From Fulvitalea axinellae (GTDB lineage: Bacteria > Bacteroidota > Bacteroidia > Cytophagales > Cyclobacteriaceae): a stretch of DNA of 64,000 nucleotides. Where the stretch lies: assembly GCF_036492835.1 (NCBI RefSeq), contig NZ_AP025314.1, forward strand, positions 124,001-188,000, written 5' to 3'. The position numbers were made by a program, and so were the translations under genes. Of this stretch, positions 61,995-64,000 are shown one piece after another; the stretch's first letter is position 1, and each line of letters starts with the position of its first letter. The notes under the pieces are model-generated. The model saw nothing but the letters and a program-made list of their open reading frames with translations, had not been told where the DNA came from and did not search any database.

Positions 61995-63515
61995 TTAGAT
62001 CAATACGTCGCCAGTCATTTCCTCTGGCTGAGCTACGCCCATAAGCTTGAGGATAGTCGGAGCAACGTCGCCGAGCTTACCATCTTTCACGTCGCCGTCG
62101 AACTTGTCGTCAACCACGATGAAAGGCACCAAGTTAGTGGTGTGGGCGGTGTTCGGAGTTCCGTCTTCGTTGATCATGTAGTCCGAGTTGCCGTGGTCTG
62201 CGAGTACCAATACGGTGTATCCGTTTTCTTTGGCAGTCTCGATCACCTCTTTGGCGCAAGAGTCAACAGTTTCGGCGGCTTTAACGGCGGCTTCGAATAC
62301 GCCGGTGTGGCCCACCATATCGGTGTTGGCGAAGTTGAGGCATACGAAGTCCACGTCGCCTTCCTTAAGCTCAGGAACGATCTTGTCACGGATATCTCCG
62401 GCGCTCATTTCAGGCTGAAGGTCGTAAGTGGCCACTTTCGGTGACGGGCAAAGCAAACGCTTCTCTCCGCCGAACTCCACTTCGCGTCCGCCAGAGAAGA
62501 AGAACGTTACGTGAGGGTATTTTTCAGTCTCCGCAATACGGATCTGCTTTTTCATGGCGTCGGCCAACACTTCGCCCAAGGTGTTCTTGAGGTTGTCTTT
62601 GTCGAATACCACGTTCACCTCGTTGAAGGTGTCGTCGTAATTCGTCATAGTCACATAGTGGAGGTCGAGCTTCTTCATGTCCTGCTCAGGGAAGTCACGC
62701 TGGTTGAGGGCCTGCGTGATTTCGCGTCCGCGGTCCGTACGGTAGTTGTAGCAGATTACCACATCGTGCTCTTCGATTTTGGCGAGCGGATTTCCGTCAG
62801 CATCGGTGTTTACGATCGGCTTGATGAACTCGTCGGTCACGTCTTCGGCGTAAGAGTCCTTGATCGACTGCAATACGTCAGTGGTCTTCTTGCCTTCGGC
62901 TTTCACCATTACGTCATAGGCGAGCTTAACGCGCTCCCAACGGTTATCGCGGTCCATGGCGTAGTAACGTCCAACTACAGAGGCGATTTTGCCGGCAGTC
63001 TTGTCCATGTGCTCCTGAAGGCCCTTGAGGTAGTCGTAACCGCCTTTAGGGTCAGTGTCACGGCCATCAGTGAAGGCGTGAACGAATACGTCTTCGAGAC
63101 CTGAGCCTTGCGCCAAAGTGAGGAGACCTTTGAGGTGATCGATGTGGGCGTGTACGCCGCCGTCAGAGGCGAGTCCGATGAAGTGAACTTTCTTTCCTTT
63201 CGATTTCGCGTATTCGAAAGCCTCGATCAGGGCGGTGTTTTCGCCGATAGTGTTTTCTTCGAAAGCCTTGTTGATTTTCACAAGGTCCTGATAAACCACG
63301 CGTCCGGCTCCAAGGTTCATGTGTCCTACTTCCGAGTTGCCCATTTGCCCGTCAGGCAAGCCCACGTGCAGGCCTGAGGCGTGCAGCTTAGAGTGCTTGT
63401 AGTTGGCGAAGAGCGAGTCGACGTAAGGCGTGTTGGCTTTGTCGATGGCCGAAACTTCAGGGTTTGTGGCCAATCCCCAGCCGTCCAGAATCATGAGGAT
63501 AACTTTCTTGTCCAT
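61995..63515 (-). CDS. gpmI: 2,3-bisphosphoglycerate-independent phosphoglycerate mutase
   Basis: 506 residues, the normal length. MILDGWGLA supplies the first metal-binding Asp, the phosphorylated nucleophile is Ser61 in GQMGNSEVGHMNLGAGR, and LADHGNSDYM and NTAHTTNLVPF complete the alkaline-phosphatase-like di-manganese site. It interconverts 3- and 2-phosphoglycerate in glycolysis and gluconeogenesis. It is transcribed alone, with its own terminator. Confidence 0.96.
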   Translation of the reverse strand: MDKKVILMILDGWGLATNPEVSAIDKANTPYVDSLFANYKHSKLHASGLHVGLPDGQMGNSEVGHMNLGAGRVVYQDLVKINKAFEENTIGENTALIEAFEYAKSKGKKVHFIGLASDGGVHAHIDHLKGLLTLAQGSGLEDVFVHAFTDGRDTDPKGGYDYLKGLQEHMDKTAGKIASVVGRYYAMDRDNRWERVKLAYDVMVKAEGKKTTDVLQSIKDSYAEDVTDEFIKPIVNTDADGNPLAKIEEHDVVICYNYRTDRGREITQALNQRDFPEQDMKKLDLHYVTMTNYDDTFNEVNVVFDKDNLKNTLGEVLADAMKKQIRIAETEKYPHVTFFFSGGREVEFGGEKRLLCPSPKVATYDLQPEMSAGDIRDKIVPELKEGDVDFVCLNFANTDMVGHTGVFEAAVKAAETVDSCAKEVIETAKENGYTVLVLADHGNSDYMINEDGTPNTAHTTNLVPFIVVDDKFDGDVKDGKLGDVAPTILKLMGVAQPEEMTGDVLI

Positions 63516-63888
63516 GATCAGTGTGGTTTATTACTTTCTCCTTGATTTCAAATCCTTAAAGGCCTCTGCCCCACCTTGCGGGTGGCCGGCCTTATTTGCG
63601 CGTAAAAATAGCACATTGAGGTTCATATTACATTGACCTGTATCATGGTAGGCGAATTTGTGGCGATGCCTGAGTTTCGCCTCCCCGACAGGTTTAGCTT
63701 CAACCTTTCGAAAGGGCGCTGGGATACGCTGAGGGGGAGTTTAGTCCCATTATTGGGAAATAATGAATCGTTTTGTTGAAAAAATTTAATCAATGAGGTA
63801 ATTTTCAGCAAAATATTACCCCGTTACATTGTCGGAAGAACACTTTTCCCGTTGTTTATATTTTGGGGTCAATCAAAAGTTCGCAGCT
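63516..63888. other. 373-nt divergent spacer at the right end
   Basis: Separates gpmI from a new plus-strand gene. The right end is AT-rich with TATTTTGG at about 63859, one mismatch from the -7 consensus, and a small TCCCA/TGGGA hairpin lies near 63745. No gene seen. Confidence 0.45.
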
Positions 63889-64000
63889 ATGGCGGTACGT
63901 AAAACAATCGGTTCGGGATACGCAGGGACGATCCTCGCCGGCTTTCTGGTCATCTTGTTCGGAGTCAACGCTTTCGCCTCCGAGAATTCTTTGAAGGAGG
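63889..64000 (+). CDS. N-terminus of a membrane or exported protein (cut by window edge)
   Basis: ATG at 63889 opens a frame of 37 codons to the border: a basic start (MAVRKTIGSGYAG) followed by one hydrophobic segment (TILAGFLVILFGVNAFA) and a polar part. This could be a signal peptide or the first span of a sensor protein. Too little is present to name a family. Confidence 0.55.
   Translation, partial: MAVRKTIGSGYAGTILAGFLVILFGVNAFASENSLKE

Overview
The window looks like a chromosomal housekeeping stretch from a member of the Bacteroidota, probably a Cytophagales-type bacterium. The reasons are the lineage-typical families (DUF4270 lipoprotein, single-domain GT5 protein beside panC/panD, DUF6122, FadL plus SGNH lipoprotein, rbfA next to a LolC/E permease), the absence of clear Shine-Dalgarno sequences, and several TAnnTTTG boxes, the -7 element of Bacteroidota promoters. 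Species cannot be named from the sequence. I see no insertion sequence, prophage or CRISPR array.

Layout. 1-4.6 kb: cut-off Lrp regulator, outer-membrane protein, lipoprotein, exported thioredoxin-like protein, glpD. 4.8-12.3 kb: purK-purE, recJ with a DUF6122 gene, lptB with a GH3-like ligase, DUF4870 protein. 12.4-15.3 kb (minus): trxA, exported DNA/RNA nuclease, polytopic membrane protein. 15.4-22.7 kb: rbfA, LolC/E-like permease, small unknown, asnS (minus), rpoN, PAP2-like membrane protein, SDR-type protein. 22.8-31 kb: GH18 lipoprotein, nitroreductase, rfaE2, flippase-like protein, panD, panC, and divergently a truncated GT5-like protein overlapping a DUF4270 lipoprotein. 31-40 kb: glmS, a HisA-like protein with an altered active site, FadL and SGNH pair, and a divergent threonine-degradation locus (tdh / small ORF-kbl). 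40-48.3 kb: nitrogen assimilation (amt, gltB, gltD). 48.4-49 kb: three tandem 111-nt tRNA-like genes on the minus strand. 49.6-55 kb: unknown gene, lysA, orphan cytosine methyltransferase, lysC, ribH. 55-63.5 kb: TPR protein, pdhA, recF, radA, SAM methyltransferase, SpoU-type methyltransferase, gpmI. A new plus-strand gene begins at 63889 and leaves the window.

How the genes fit together: amt imports ammonium and GltBD makes glutamate; Tdh plus Kbl convert threonine to glycine and acetyl-CoA; LysC and LysA are the first and last steps of lysine/diaminopimelate synthesis; PanC and PanD supply pantothenate; RecJ, RecF and RadA are recombination functions; LptB, RfaE2 and the LolC/E permease serve the Gram-negative envelope.

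The most unusual item is the tRNA-like triplet at 48483-48906. Each copy has intact acceptor, D, anticodon and T arms and the conserved tertiary residues, an Asp-type GUC anticodon loop, a Leu-like D arm, a G discriminator, and a 42-nt structured variable region, far longer than normal. Other points for a second look are the HisA-like protein lacking the catalytic Asp, the GT5-like protein lacking its ADP-glucose motif and C-terminal half, an 84-nt inverted repeat at 24487-24570, and a three-hairpin intergenic element at 49161-49312.
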